Shown here in pieces: positions 32,836-43,373 of a DNA stretch of 64,000 nt. A program made the position numbers and the translations under genes. Within the stretch, counting starts at the first letter, position 1, and each line of letters opens with the position of its first letter. The stretch is from Torymus aiolomorphi (taxonomy: Eukaryota; Arthropoda; Insecta; Hymenoptera; Torymidae), in assembly GCA_036365515.1 (NCBI GenBank), contig CM070873.1:223525876-223589875 (forward strand), given 5' to 3'. The notes under the pieces are model-generated. The model saw only the letters and a program-made list of their open reading frames with translations, searched no databases and was not told the DNA's origin.

Positions 32836-33215
32836 TACTTAAAAATACGTACATGAAACTTAACCTTCTAACCATTTTACTTTTTTTACCTTTTACTCTC
32901 ATCGTTTTCACATGATAAAAACTATACGTACTTAAAAGCAGTTCAAATAACGTGATTTTCCGACAAATACTTTGTGATTTTTCAATTCTTCTTTTTCAGA
33001 TATTGAAATAACCGGTATTCCCGATCTATGCAGCTCTGCTCTGAGGTGGAGTATTACGAGTCCGCTGCCGAGTTGGTCCTTGGTAGAGGCGATTGGAGGC
33101 TCGCCGGCTGCCAGGTCGCGCCGGTCATCCCGCTGTCGCCGACGGAGTGAGTACTCTCGTCGCTCCCTGGGTGATAACACTCGCCTTCGCTTTCGTCCTG
33201 TAAGCTCGGTGCCTC

Positions 33216-33218
<3 letters not shown>

Positions 33219-33256
<38 letters not shown>
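33219..33256 (+). repeat. TC microsatellite in right arm
   Basis: The tract is about 38 bp, in the mirror position of the GA tract at 30922. Confidence 0.9.
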
Positions 33257-33263
<7 letters not shown>

Positions 33264-34348
33264 TTTTCTTTCTCCCTCTTTCTCTCTTTGATTTGATTAT
33301 AAACGTTCCATATACGATTTTTTTTTAAATATAAACTTTTAGGCAAGTTCAAATAATACAAGTTCCTAAAACTCAGGTGAGATTCTCACCTGAGATCTTA
33401 TCTTAATTTTGAATATTGATGTTACATACAATTTTTTTTCTAATTATTAAAACTTAGTGGAAATAAATTAAAGAATTAAATTTTATATGAGAACTCAGGT
33501 GTGATTCTCAGTTGCGTTTTCGCCATAAATTTTCAATAGGGCAAAACATTTTCATGACATGCAAAATCTCGTAGAAGAAATTCAATTTTTTGTGAAAACT
33601 CAGCTGAGATTCTCACATAAGTTCTCATCTGAATTTATAGTCTGAATGTTAAATACCATTTATTTTCGTTAAAAAATTTGGTGGCAGAAAATAAAAAAAA
33701 AATAAATATTTTCGTGAGAACTCACGTGAGATTCTCAACTGAGTTTTATGGAAAGTTATCATAACACACATACAAAACGTCATGAAAAAGAAAAATTAAA
33801 TTGTTTGTGAAAACTCAGGTGAGATTCTTACCTGAGATCTCATCTTAATTTTGAATATTGATGTTACATACAATTTCTTTTCTAATTATAAAAACTTAGT
33901 AAAACAAATTAAAGAATTAAATTTTACATGAGAACTCAGGTGAGATTCTCAGCTGAGTTTTCGCCATAAATTTTCATTAGGGCATATAACATTTTCATAA
34001 CGTGCAAAATCTCGTAGAAGAAATTCAATTTTTAGTGAAAACTCCGCTGAGATTCTCACATAAGTTCTCATATGAATTTATAGTCTGAATGTTAAATACC
34101 ATTTATTTTCGTTGAAAAAATTTTGTGGCAAAAAATAAAATTAAATATTTTCGTGAAAACTCACCTGAGATTCCCAACTGAGCTTTATGGAATGTTTTCA
34201 TAAGACACATACAAAATCTCATGAAAAAGAAAAATTAGATTTTTGGTGAAAACTCAGATGAGACTCTCACCTGAGTTCTCACTAAAAAATCTTGGTATTG
34301 GTCACATTAGATTTTGACATGAGATCTCACCTGAGATTTTTTAGTAGG

Positions 34349-34580
34349 GAAACGCGAATGTAGTATTTTCGGTCAGGGTATGACGAAAAATAGTATACGC
34401 TCCACTCTTCGACTCGGGTGTCAATTTACACGACCTGTGGACTGTCCAATTTTACTCCCGTGGAGCGTACACTATTTTTCGTCATACCCGGACCGAAAAT
34501 ACCACATTCGCGTTTTTGAGCCGGGAGCGAAAGTGGTACTTTCGGCCAGAGTATGGTGAAAAAGTACTTCATTTCCGATT
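34349..34580. repeat. Dispersed repeat family copy 2 (CGAAAATACCACATTCGCG type)
   Basis: This is an inverted copy pair: GAATGTAGTATTTTCGGTCA at the left, and GGACCGAAAATACCACATTC with GGGAGCGAAAGTGGTACTTT at the right. Related copies are near 30725-30860, 50640-50945, 60490-60720 and 61200-61570. Confidence 0.6.
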
Positions 34581-34999
34581 CACTTGTCTACGCAGAAAAA
34601 GGGCCTTTTTCATGCATGTGTCGAAAAAAGCTATTTTTTAGATGAGATCTCACCTGAGATCTTATCAAACAATTTATTTTTGCAACAATATTATCTGAAT
34701 GAAATTTCAGGTAATTTTATTTCTTCGCTACAATATTATCTGGATGAGATCTCACCTGAGATCTCACCTGAGATTTTGTGTAAAATAATTTTTCAACACT
34801 CCGTAAGCAAAGCTTGATTTCGCACACGCACTTGTATCGAAAATAACTATTGTAACTCTTTTCAACTGAATGAGATCTCACCTGAGATCTCAACTAAAGT
34901 AATTTTTTTCTAATAGTCACATGAGATTTTGGCGTGAGACTTCACATGAGATCTCACCTGAGATTTCACCTGAGAAGTCACCTGAGATTTTTCAGTAGG

Positions 35000-35568
35000 G
35001 TTTAGCTTGTAATTTATTGTAATACATCTTGTTTCCATGTTAATGTATAAAAAACTCTAGAGATATTAAATGCTTAAATTAAATATTAAAATGTTAACTA
35101 ATTTTTAATTATTTGCAATATCTATTCCATCATTACTCAAACAGTGATCGTTAGTTCTATTGTTATTGCGTGCTTAGATATTTACAAAATCGGTAAAAAC
35201 GCAGCTTGTTGAGAAATCTGCATACTCTTTAAAATTTAGCGTTTTGAAATTCCATCCTCAACCACGTGAGCATATCGTCGCACGGTACAAAAAAAAAATA
35301 TATTCTTTCATCTATTTAGTTGCCTAGCGTTCAAGTCGTGGCGCATTTCAATGGCCCGTTGATTGTCCCCTAATTCTATTTTATATTATAAAACGATTCT
35401 AAAGATATTTTGAGGTTTTTCAATTAAAATTTTTGTTCAATACAATTAATAATTCCATAAATCTCAAACATAACTCTTGCCATGAGCTCAGCTCAACCGT
35501 CATCCGAGCTCTGGCGCACCTGCTTCATGATAAGAACTAGACGCTCGCGATGCTCTCGAGCAAGCATC
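35000..35568. other. Non-coding stretch after the foldback element
   Basis: AT-rich. It begins with GTTTAGCTTGTAATTTATTG, which would supply the serpin stop codon (NPV then TAG) if the foldback element were absent. That makes it a probable old serpin 3 prime UTR. Nothing else was recognised. Confidence 0.35.
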
Positions 35569-35648
35569 GCGGCGATAGCTCAGTGGTAGAGCGCGGGACT
35601 ACAAACTTCGGGTCCGTGAGTCCGTCGGTTCGCGTCCCGCTCGTCGCA
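35569..35648 (+). tRNA. tRNA-like sequence, isotype uncertain, possibly a pseudogene
   Basis: The acceptor stem GCGGCGA pairs with TCGTCGC over seven positions, with one G-U, and is followed by A73. The D arm TAGCTCAGTGGTAGAGC is canonical. A loop CTACAAA would give anticodon ACA, but its stem (CGGGA with CTTCG) has two G-U pairs and a mismatch. An alternative stem GGACT/AGTCC leaves an 18-base loop. The T arm (GTCGG TTCGCGT CCCGC) has one mismatch and lacks A58. At 80 bases it is about eight longer than a class I tRNA. It may be a degraded tRNA, one with a short intron, or a tRNA-derived repeat. Confidence 0.5.
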
Positions 35649-36155
35649 TATTTTTTAGGCAACTAATTCATTTTAATTCGTTCTGCTTCCTTTTATACAT
35701 AACACTCTAAATAGTGACAATGAACATGACAACAAATGTGGAATTTAGCAAATTTAGTCAAGATGTGTGCATTCAAAAGTTCTATGATATACTGGAGCCC
35801 AGAACAAATAGAACTTGTGTATTGTCAAAGCTCTACCACGGGTGAAGAAATTGTATAAAAGATGCATTGGGTTTATGCAAACCATTAATGATTTATATCA
35901 TTTCACCGGATTTTTGAAAACAGTTTTGATTGTGGGTATCAGCAAAATGCATGGGGATAATTGTATTAATGAGTAGAATATATCATCACTAAAATGAAAA
36001 CCGCTGCCAATTCATTGGCACACAGCTAATCCAAACTAATGTGTTGATTTCTTGGTTCAATTTTTAATGCCAATGATTAATTGTGTCTATGAATAAGACC
36101 ATCGTATAATTGCATGACGCAACGAAAATAGTACATTTCGACACGGGTGGGGAAG
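35649..36155. other. AT-rich stretch without a gene
   Basis: No convincing ORF, inverted repeat or RNA gene was seen. Confidence 0.4.
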
Positions 36156-36231
36156 TCGATTATTTAGCTGGTGTGACTTTTTGCACGAGCGAAGCGAGTG
36201 CGAAAAAGCCACACCACCTAAATAATCGACT
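36156..36231. repeat. Hairpin repeat, 76 bp
   Basis: GTCGATTATTTAGCTGGTGT at the left pairs with ACACCACCTAAATAATCGAC at the right around GCACGAGCGAAGCGAGTGC. Related CGAGCCGAAGGCGAGTGCG sequence recurs near 40590 and 60780. Confidence 0.65.
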
Positions 36232-36639
36232 TACGCACTAGTTTCGAACGGTATTTTATACCACGAGCGCCGAAAAATCATATCAAAGTTGTGATTTTGA
36301 GGTTAGAGTGGTATAAAGGACTTTTTTAGTTTTTTTCTCGAGATTAATAATGCATATGAGTTAAAAATTTAATGGTACGTAGTTCTAATAATAAACTACC
36401 ACGATTTTTTTCTAAAAGTTTACATATTAAATTACCATGATATAATTGTTTGAAAAAGTTACATGTTTAGTTCTATAACAAAAGAAGAAAGATTGCGTCT
36501 TCTCGGTAACAGGTGACTCTTACATTACCTTAATTTTCTATATTTTCTAAAATTAGCTAAAAAGTTAATTAAAATTATTGGATGAGCATCCTGCTGAATA
36601 TAATTGTTGTTACAATCATTCAGAATGAGAAAATAGTGA

Positions 36640-37040
36640 TAATAAATCATTTTTTGGTATCATAGCCATAAAATTCGATTTTACGGACTGATTCTAATCC
36701 GTAAAATGCGATTTCATGGACCGAGTGTGATCACAGCGTACGAGCACCGGCCCAGCCGGTTCGAATGATGCTTGATCACACCAGCTTTGATTTAGTAGGC
36801 CGTAAAATACGATAATCACATTAGCTTTGATTTAGTAGGCCGTAAAATACGATGATCACACCAGCTTTGATTTAGTAGACCGTAAAATACGATTTTACGA
36901 ATTGTTTGTATTGGTTGTCAAATTAGACTTCACGGATTCGTGTTAGGAAAATAAAAACATTCTGTAAAATCGAGTTTTACGGACTATCAGAGAAATCGAA
37001 TTTTACGGCTATGATATCAAGCAATAATTTTCATCACTCG
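36640..37040. mobile_element. Foldback/MITE with CGTAAAATCG palindromes and a three-copy tandem
   Basis: The ends are inverted: GGTATCATAGCCATAAAATT at 36656 and AATTTTACGGCTATGATATC at 37001. CCGTAAAATACG, CGATTTTACGG and variants recur through it. Three direct copies of an about 45-bp unit with CAGCTTTGATTTAGTAGGCC lie at 36775-36890. No coding potential. Confidence 0.65.
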
Positions 37041-37079
37041 GCCGTAAGATTTTACGCCCACGCGCGCATTGCCAGGGTA

Positions 37080-37640
37080 CGCTACTTCCTCGCCAACAAA
37101 TGGAGTTAGGTAGACGTTCGACAGTAAGCAAATCGATTATTTAAAAAAAATCTTAAACCCAGGATGCGATTTTTTCATATTATTCTTTATTTTTTTTAAC
37201 CGACTTAATCTTATTCGATTATTCGATTTGGCTCGCGGCGCGCACGCATACAGACAGACAGACATACAGACAGACATCTTCTATGTAAGAAAACGTATAT
37301 TTTGGCTCAGGGAGCTCGGAAATATCGAAAATCATCGAAATCTCAGAGTCGAAAAATTTCACCGTCAAAGCTTTCTCTTTCAGAAAGCAAAAGGCAGTTA
37401 CGTTCTTAGAGATGTGGTAGTGAGCGAGTCGATTATTTCAAAAAAGCCTTGATCCCAAATAACCGGAGGATGAGAGTTCCACGTAGAAGAGGAAGGCGCG
37501 TAGACGTGCAACAGTAAGCGAGTCGGTTATTTAAAAAAAGTCTTAAACCGATATAGATGGGGGACGCAAGGTCCATGCAAAAAAGGGAGTTATAAGCAGA
37601 AGTATGAGAGTATGCTAGTCGATTATTAAAAAAAATATTA
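37080..37640. repeat. Degenerate copies of the 90-100 bp dispersed unit
   Basis: GTAAGCAAATCGATTATTTA, GTAAGCGAGTCGGTTATTTA and a third copy near 37615 share the order CAGTAAGC, TCGATTATT, poly-A, TCTTAAACC, GGGGGATG-like and AGGTCCACGT-like. The reverse complement resembles the 92-bp tandem unit at 4.3 kb. A segment at 37228-37410 (GAAATCTCAGAGTCGAAAAA, GCTTTCTCTTTCAGAAAGCA) is inverted at about 39335-39500. Confidence 0.6.
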
Positions 37641-37779
37641 AGGTTCTATCGGAAATAGAATTAAAATTGTGATATCTGTAAAATTTCGTCTATAAGTTAT
37701 TAGGATATTTTGGTAGGTCAATATGGGCTACTATAAGAAGTCGCGATTGCTTTGTACTCATCCGCATTATAAAGCATTA

Positions 37780-38521
37780 GGGTGAATGTACATAAGCGCC
37801 GTGCTGGCGCCGTGCTGCCGCTGCGCTGAAGCTTAGCTCTGCCGTTCCGTTCCATTCGTATATTCTTACAAAAAAATGAGCAGTTGCATGTCTATGATAT
37901 TTATAAATCACGGACGATGTGTATATGCTCCAAAATGAAAAGTTAAATAAATGAAGGGATAGTTTAGATGACGGACAATTCAAGAACAAAAGTATTTTAA
38001 GTCGAGAAAGAAAACACAAGACCAAATTGATATGATATACTATGAATTATAAAATTGATTAGAACATTGGAAAATGCAGCTATTGATGAATAAGATGGAA
38101 TTAGGCGATAATGGGATGTCCTTTAACCAGTTCAAATAAATGATGAAATTGATTAAAACTCATGTTAATAAATCTATAAAACTCTTCATGATCCTTTAAT
38201 GCAAAATATTTAAATAAAGTGCTATAAGCACTATGAATATTTCTTTGAGGTATTGCTAAATGTGGTCGAAACCACCACCTTCTGCAAGATTGTTGTTTCT
38301 TTTTTTTAATTTTTTTAACAATTTCAATAACTTTAATGAAATTATACATTTTTCTAATTTTTTTATTTTGGCTTCAATCATGATCATGACCATGAAAATG
38401 ATAGATGTACGACAGAGATCTATAGAATTGTACCATTAACAATGGAATATAGAAACGGAACTATGGACCAGCGCAAGCAGAGAACCGCGCAGCGCAGCGC
38501 GGCGCTTATGTACGTTCACCC
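37780..38521 (-). mobile_element. PIF/Harbinger-type element, internally deleted
   Basis: Terminal inverted repeats GGGTGAATGTACATAAGCGCC (20 of the first 21 matched) are flanked by TTA at 37777-37779 and 38522-38524, the target duplication of PIF/Harbinger. GC-rich subterminal sequence (CCGTGCTGCCGCTGCGC) follows each end. At 742 bp with a partial transposase it is a non-autonomous derivative. Confidence 0.82.
38101..38349 (-). pseudogene. Harbinger transposase N-terminal remnant
   Basis: After a Lys-rich start the frame reads RRWWFRPHLAIPQ and continues to EFYRFINMSFNQFHHLFELV. This matches the conserved N-terminal region of HARBI1-like nucleases (R-x-W-W-V-R-P-W and E-Y-x-x-F-x-R-M-S-x-x-x-F-x-x-L-L). 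The DDE nuclease domain and the partner Myb-like protein are absent. The fragment ends inside the element, so it cannot be active. Confidence 0.75.
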
Positions 38522-38589
38522 TTACACATCAAGATTCTATTCATAATTTTTGTAAATAGTAGAAACTGAATTTATGACGAACATTAATA

Positions 38590-38829
38590 CTGAAAGAAAT
38601 GTAAGGCATCAGCATCTGCCTAAAACCGTGCAGCCACTAAATTAAATGACGTGCAATTCCACGCTGCTGATTTCGGGCAGCTCCTGACCGAAAAAAGGAT
38701 GTCCAAAAGATGGCGCACAGCACATTTGTTTGGTGATATTGGGCTGCTGGTGCCCGAAATTCGTGACGCTGCTGTACGAAACGCTTGAGGCGCTGCCGTC
38801 TTACGGCACGTGCCCTATCCTTCTTTCAG
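38590..38829. mobile_element. TA-target MITE, 240 bp
   Basis: CTGAAAGAAATGTAAGGCA at the left and TGCCCTATCCTTCTTTCAG at the right are imperfect inverted ends, flanked by TA. The middle carries inverted GCTGCTGATTTCGGGCAGC-like sequence. No coding capacity. Confidence 0.6.
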
Positions 38830-38889
38830 TATATGACTCTTCAGAAATATTATTGGCGGGCGCTGACTTATACTCAATTATAATGTAGG

Positions 38890-39070
38890 TAATTAGGTAC
38901 TAAAAAAGCGAGTTACGTAGACGTAATACAGTAAGCTGGTAGATTATTTTAGAAAGTCTTAAAATCAAATAGCCGGGGGGCGAAAGGTCCACGTAAATGA
39001 TGAATTGGCACGTCTGCGTAACGCTCTGTTTTGTCATGGATCCGCGTCCCCGTGGTATTTGGGTTTAAGA
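38890..39070. repeat. Further degenerate copies of the 90-100 bp dispersed unit
   Basis: GTAATACAGTAAGCTGGTAG, TCTTAAAATCAAATAGCCGG and GGGGCGAAAGGTCCACGTAA repeat the order seen at 37.1-37.6 kb. An inverted unit (GGATCCGCGTCCCCGTGG then TATTTGGGTTTAAG) follows at about 39039. Confidence 0.55.
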
Positions 39071-39168
39071 TTGTTTAAAATTGCACAATTCGTAGCTTGA
39101 AAAAAACTTTAATACCAAAATTTACATTTCAAGAATAACATATCTTTATTGTTCAAATCACTTAATTA

Positions 39169-39322
39169 AAAAAATGATGTGATTTTTAAAAAATCACGTG
39201 ATTAAAATCATGTAATCTATTTTTTATATTAAAAATTCATATAAACAAAAATTACGTAATTAAATCACGTGGCGAACCGGCCGAAAACGTCACGTGATTA
39301 ATTACGTGATTTTGTTACATGA
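39169..39322. repeat. ATCACGTGATT palindrome array
   Basis: TAAAATCACGTGATTAAAAT, AAATCACGTGG, GTCACGTGATTAATTACGTG and GTAATTACGTAA-type motifs repeat. It resembles the arms of the foldback elements but no outer inverted ends were defined. Confidence 0.6.
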
Positions 39323-39334
39323 TTTACCTAAGAA

Positions 39335-39538
39335 GGTAACTCCTCTTTGCTCTTTCAAAGAGAAAGCTGTGTAATGGTGAAATTTTTCGACTCTGAGATT
39401 TCGATGAATTTCGATATTCCGGGCTCCCCGAGTCACAATATGCGTAACTTAGAAGGTGTCTGTGATCTGTCTGTCTGCCTGTATGTGTGTATGTGTGTAT
39501 GCGTGTGTGTGCATGTGGGTGTGTGTACATGTGTGTAA
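39335..39538. repeat. Inverted copy of 37228-37410 with TG-rich tract
   Basis: CTCTTTCAAAGAGAAAGCTG and TTTTTCGACTCTGAGATTTC are the reverse complement of the 37.2-37.4 kb segment. It runs into TGTGTATGTGTG-like simple sequence at 39483-39536. Confidence 0.6.
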
Positions 39539-39725
39539 TAAATTTGTCCATAGCATAACTCGAAATTGGCAAGAGATACCAAGTTTATCTTTGGCAGGTA
39601 TATTAAGTTCATTTTTAAGTTGTCCAAGTTCAATTATATAGTTGATCTGATAATATCATTAAAAAAGAAAAAAGAAAAATATGAAAAAATCGAAAATAAA
39701 GTTCGGTAGATGAAATAATATGATA

Positions 39726-40500
39726 AGATAATTACGTAATTATTTCATAAAAGATAAATGAAAGGTTGCTATTCTTGATTAGTACTGAAACCAATAATGC
39801 TTTTAATAAACGATTATAATTAACTTAGTTAGACTCGATCGATGAGCTGTTTAGAGAAACTAAAAAATGGCCTTTTTCGCGATTTAATCTGGTCAATTAC
39901 TCAAATAAGACAAATACCCGAAATGTAGCGCCAAAGTCGACAATCGAACGTTTTCATTTAATTTTTGGAGAATTACACATAGTTAAATTTTTTTAAGCGG
40001 TATTTGCTAGTACTAAATCGATTATTTTAGTGTATTATCATTCCCTGTATCTATCTCATCGGTTTAGTTTGGTAGATAAATTGATGTGACAGGGGCATTA
40101 CGTAATTATTTCATAAAATTAATCGATAAATGAAAGGTTGCTGTTTGCGATTAGTACTGAACCGACTACTGATTTTAATAAACTATTATAATTAACCTAG
40201 TTGAACTCGATTGGTAAGCTGTTTAGAGAAGCTAAAAAAAGTCCTTTTTCATTGATTTAGTCTGGTCAACTACTCAAAATAAGACAAACACCCGAAATGG
40301 AGCGCTGAAGTTGCCAATCAACATTTTCTGTTGATTTTTGGAGAATAACATGATGTTATATTCTTTCAAGCGATATTTGCTAGTATTAGATTGATTAAAT
40401 ATGTGCAGTACTATCCACTGTATCTATCTCAGCGATTAAGTTCGGTAGATGCCTTACTCAATTCATTCATCTTCACCGATAAATGAAAGGTATCTTTTCT
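39726..40500. repeat. Diverged tandem duplication, period about 366 bp
   Basis: TTACGTAATTATTTCATAAAA starts the unit near 39733 and again near 40099. Both copies carry ATAAATGAAAGGTTGCT, TTTAATAAACGATTATAATTAAC-like and CAAATACCCGAAATG-like sequence. A third truncated copy (CGATAAATGAAAGGTATC) is at about 40470. No ORF. Confidence 0.75.
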
Positions 40501-40554
40501 CGACTATTACCATATAGTGCTTTATAGGATATTGTGTACCTGGGACGCAAAGTG

Positions 40555-40650
40555 GGCCTTTTTAGACCGAGTGTGGAGTTTGCACGAGCCGAAGGCGAGT
40601 GCGGTTTGCGAGCCGAAAACAAGTACTGCAACCACAAGAGTTGCAACCTG
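40555..40650. repeat. Short dispersed repeat (ACCGAGTGTGG type)
   Basis: TTAGACCGAGTGTGGAGTTT and CACGAGCCGAAGGCGAGTGC recur at 60725-60840 and loosely at 36190. The function is unknown. Confidence 0.5.
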
Positions 40651-40679
40651 CCGTCATTTATCGAATCGCTAATTATTAT

Positions 40680-41311
40680 GACGTAATTATTATTTATTGT
40701 CCAAATAGTTATTAATTTAATCGCAGATTACTACCGTTTATTTAGTTTTATTGCTATAATCTCAATTTGTTCGTTAGGGCGTTGACCTTGCCATTGATAG
40801 TTGAATTATACGGGAGCAATTACTATTTGTTAAAGGTAATTAGTTAATAAATTCATTATCGCTCGTTTATCATCAATTCCTATTCGAGTTATTATTAATT
40901 ACTTGTTTATAACTTAGTTAATTAACTAATTAATATATGGATTCTACCGTTGAAATCTTAGATCGAGATTGTTATGGGAACGCATTCAATTTTTATTATT
41001 TAATTTATTATTTTATTTAAGGTGATGTGATACCCACGCTATTACTCAATTATCGGTTCCCATTTTTCTCCTTCAATTTTAAACTTTTTGAAAAAAACTC
41101 TTTGACACGTTTCAAGTTTAATAAAGAACTACAACGTATCAAAGAGTTTTTTTCTTAAAATTAAAAATTTAATGAGAAAAACGGGAACCAAATTTTGGGT
41201 AATAGTGTCAGTATCGCATCACCTTAACTTTTATCAGAAATCAATATTCAAGGTTCCATTGTAGAATTATCTTTATGTGTTGCACGACTCGTCTACGCAA
41301 ACGCAGTTCAT
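40680..41311 (-). mobile_element. Diverged LTR fragment related to element 2, split by a MITE
   Basis: GTTATTAATTTAATCGCAGA, CTCAATTTGTTCGTTA, GATTGTTATGGGAACGCATT and ACGCAAACGCAGTTCATA follow the same order as 18655-19000. It is much more diverged than the other copies and lacks the rest of the LTR. The 41021-41223 MITE sits inside it. Confidence 0.75.
41021..41223. mobile_element. TTAA-target MITE, 203 bp
   Basis: Ends GGTGATGTGATAC and GTATCGCATCACC are inverted and flanked by TTAA at 41017-41020 and 41224-41227. The arms also share AAAAACTCTTTGACACGTT-like sequence. TTAA duplication is typical of piggyBac-type mobilisers (family inference). Confidence 0.82.
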
Positions 41312-41629
41312 ACCAGGCCATAGCCACCTGACGGATGTGACGTTTACTATTTAAGTACCCCGGAATCTTCGGATCATCTTACGGTACATTATAACTATTA
41401 TAAGCATCTCACAGCTTCATCTTCGCCCTATTCATGCAACCGTCACTAGCAAAATAGAAAGAAAAGGTCAACTTTTAAAATAAGTGCCTAATACGATTCT
41501 TTTTTCTTCTTTTTAAGTGTCTATATATATTTCAGAAATGGAACAGTAAAGTGAAATAAAGTTAATTAATATTTAAGTGTTGAAATTACAAATATGACTG
41601 CGCAAAAACAAGACAAACTGTTATAAAAA

Positions 41630-41765
41630 ACAGTTTACAACGTTTTAAAAATGTTTGTAGAATATTTTAAATACGTTTTAAAAACGTTTTTTAAAAACGT
41701 TACAAAGTGTTTTAAAGCACGTTTTAAAAACGTTTTTTAAACGTTACGTTTTATTAGGGGAACTA
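41630..41765. repeat. AAAACGTTTT palindrome array ending in TAGGGG
   Basis: ACGTTTTAAAAACGTTTTTT and close variants repeat at least six times. The array ends ACGTTTTATTAGGGG, whose complement CCCCTAATAAAACGT matches the terminal style of the 2740 and 30044 elements. The left end seems lost. Confidence 0.65.
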
Positions 41766-41885
41766 TCTGTAACCATCTGTTTTATTCTATAATATATATT
41801 ACTTTAATAAAATTATATTAATCATTAAATAACATTATATTATTATTTTACATAAAAAGCAATACAAGAAATCCTGTTCATAATA

Positions 41886-42115
41886 TCCACGCGGATTTCC
41901 GTGTGATGGTTTCTCCATGTGAAAATCTACGTGGAAATCTGAGTGACGACCGCGGATTTCCACGTGGATATCCAAGTGGATATCCATGCGGACGATATCT
42001 ACATGGAAACATACGCAGGTTTTGGATAAACAATCAACGTACAAATCACGTTGATTACTGGGAAGCAAATCAACATGGATTTCTACGTGAAAAATCTTTT
42101 TATAATATATTCCCT
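41886..42115. repeat. CCACGTGGAAAT / CCACGTGGATAT palindrome array
   Basis: CACGCGGATTTCCGTGTGA, CTACGTGGAAATCTGAGTG, TTTCCACGTGGATATCCAAG and TGGATATCCATGCGGAC repeat a degenerate ATTTCCACGTGGAAAT-type palindrome. No clear outer ends. Confidence 0.6.
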
Positions 42116-43264
42116 GTGATTTTAACTCATGCTCCCTAAGTTGCTGATTTTTATGGATGAAAATTAAAATCTTAAAATAAGGTTTTGATGAAGATCTATA
42201 TAGGTAAAACTTTTATCCATAAATCATAATACCTACCAATGATATTTTATTTGATTACTGGAAAAAGGAAAGCAGATACAAATTTTCATGTGTTCGAACT
42301 TCTCCCGAAACCTCTCGAAATGTACCTGCATTATAATCCATTTGGACTACACGCTCATCTGGAGCGCAGCGCTAGTAAAATTGACCAGCACGAATTCAAA
42401 TGTATCCAACTCTTTTGTTATCTTTTTCGCTGTTTGGTATATGAAAATGCGTAAGTGTCTCCATAAATGTTCAGGTCAAAAATGAACTATTCTGAGAAAA
42501 CCAGGGAAATTTATCGTTACTTAAAATTTGAACAAATTGTAAAATCAGATAAGAAATGGTAATTCCCCACAGTATAAGTACTTAACGAAATATACAAAAC
42601 AATTGAAAAATAATATAAGACATGACGAATAACAGGATAAAGTAAATCATCATAAACTATGCGTACACTAGTCATGAAACTTCCACATATATAGGTGTAC
42701 AAGGTGTACATTTGGAATCACAAAATGTAAACACAATATATCTATATATATGGAAGTTTTCTGAAAGTGTATTTAAAATCGCAGTTAACCGTTAATGTAG
42801 CAGTAATTTAAAAAAAATAACTTTTCTTAAATCAGCAATGAAAGGCACGGGAAGAACACGTTAATTAAAAAAAAAAGTTTTTGTAAGTGTGTTTTTGCCG
42901 TAGATATTCAATTTGCAATTACACACACAACCAACTGTCTCACCGACACAGGACACTCCGCAGGACTCCCCGTGCGGCGCGCGCCTCTTCTCTCCGCTTG
43001 CCGCCCGCCGTCGCGTCTGATCCGAGCTGATTTTACGTCACACTTCCAAGTATGATTCCAACTCATCTGATGAGCAAAATCATTCCAAAAAAATTCTACT
43101 TTGGCAGTATTGCATTTATTGCCACTGTACGGAGTTTCAAGCCAAACCAATAATTAGTTTATGAATAATGTCTCAGTATGTAAACATAACATATCTCGGC
43201 TTCTATTGGTCGTAGGACATTCGTTATTTCTTTTTTAATTCATGTTTTTTACGTACACCCAAAC
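42116..43264. other. No confident gene; contains a GC-rich patch at 42930-43030
   Basis: Several short frames cross this stretch but none resembles a protein. The patch near 42955-43030 (GTGCGGCGCGCGCCTC, GCCGCCCGCCGTCGCG) is GC-rich and could be a remnant promoter or repeat. Confidence 0.35.
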
Positions 43265-43373
43265 AAAAGGGATTCTGTCCGAACGTTTTTAAATTCTCTA
43301 ATAACATCGTCGGGACTATGGGAATCAGCCAATGAGTTTAAATAATTACAACACGTTCGGATAGAATCCCTTT
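43265..43373. mobile_element. Palindromic MITE, 109 bp
   Basis: AAAAGGGATTCTGTCCGAAC at the left mirrors GTTCGGATAGAATCCCTTT at the right. It is short and carries no coding sequence. Confidence 0.65.

Larger units (their letters stand above)
30044..34999. mobile_element. 5-kb foldback element with CAGGTG/CACCTG palindrome arrays
   Basis: It begins CCTACTGAAAAATCTCAGGT and ends with the mirror ACCTGAGATTTTTCAGTAGG. The arms (about 30044-31420 and 32810-34999) pair over most of their length and hold dozens of TCTCACCTGAGA or TCTCAGGTGAGA palindromes. Both arms also share a GC-rich block (GTCGGCGACAGCGGGATGAC) and a purine/pyrimidine microsatellite. The right arm is longer because an about 450-bp segment is duplicated (33361-33800 and 33810-34270) and because an extra block, including a second TAGTAGGG end-like motif at about 34341, lies at 34336-34620. 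The loop holds another TIR element. Confidence 0.75.

Noticed and set aside
37777..38025. Second minus-strand frame in the Harbinger relic
   Set aside because: It covers the GC-rich subterminal region and end repeat and has no transposase motif.
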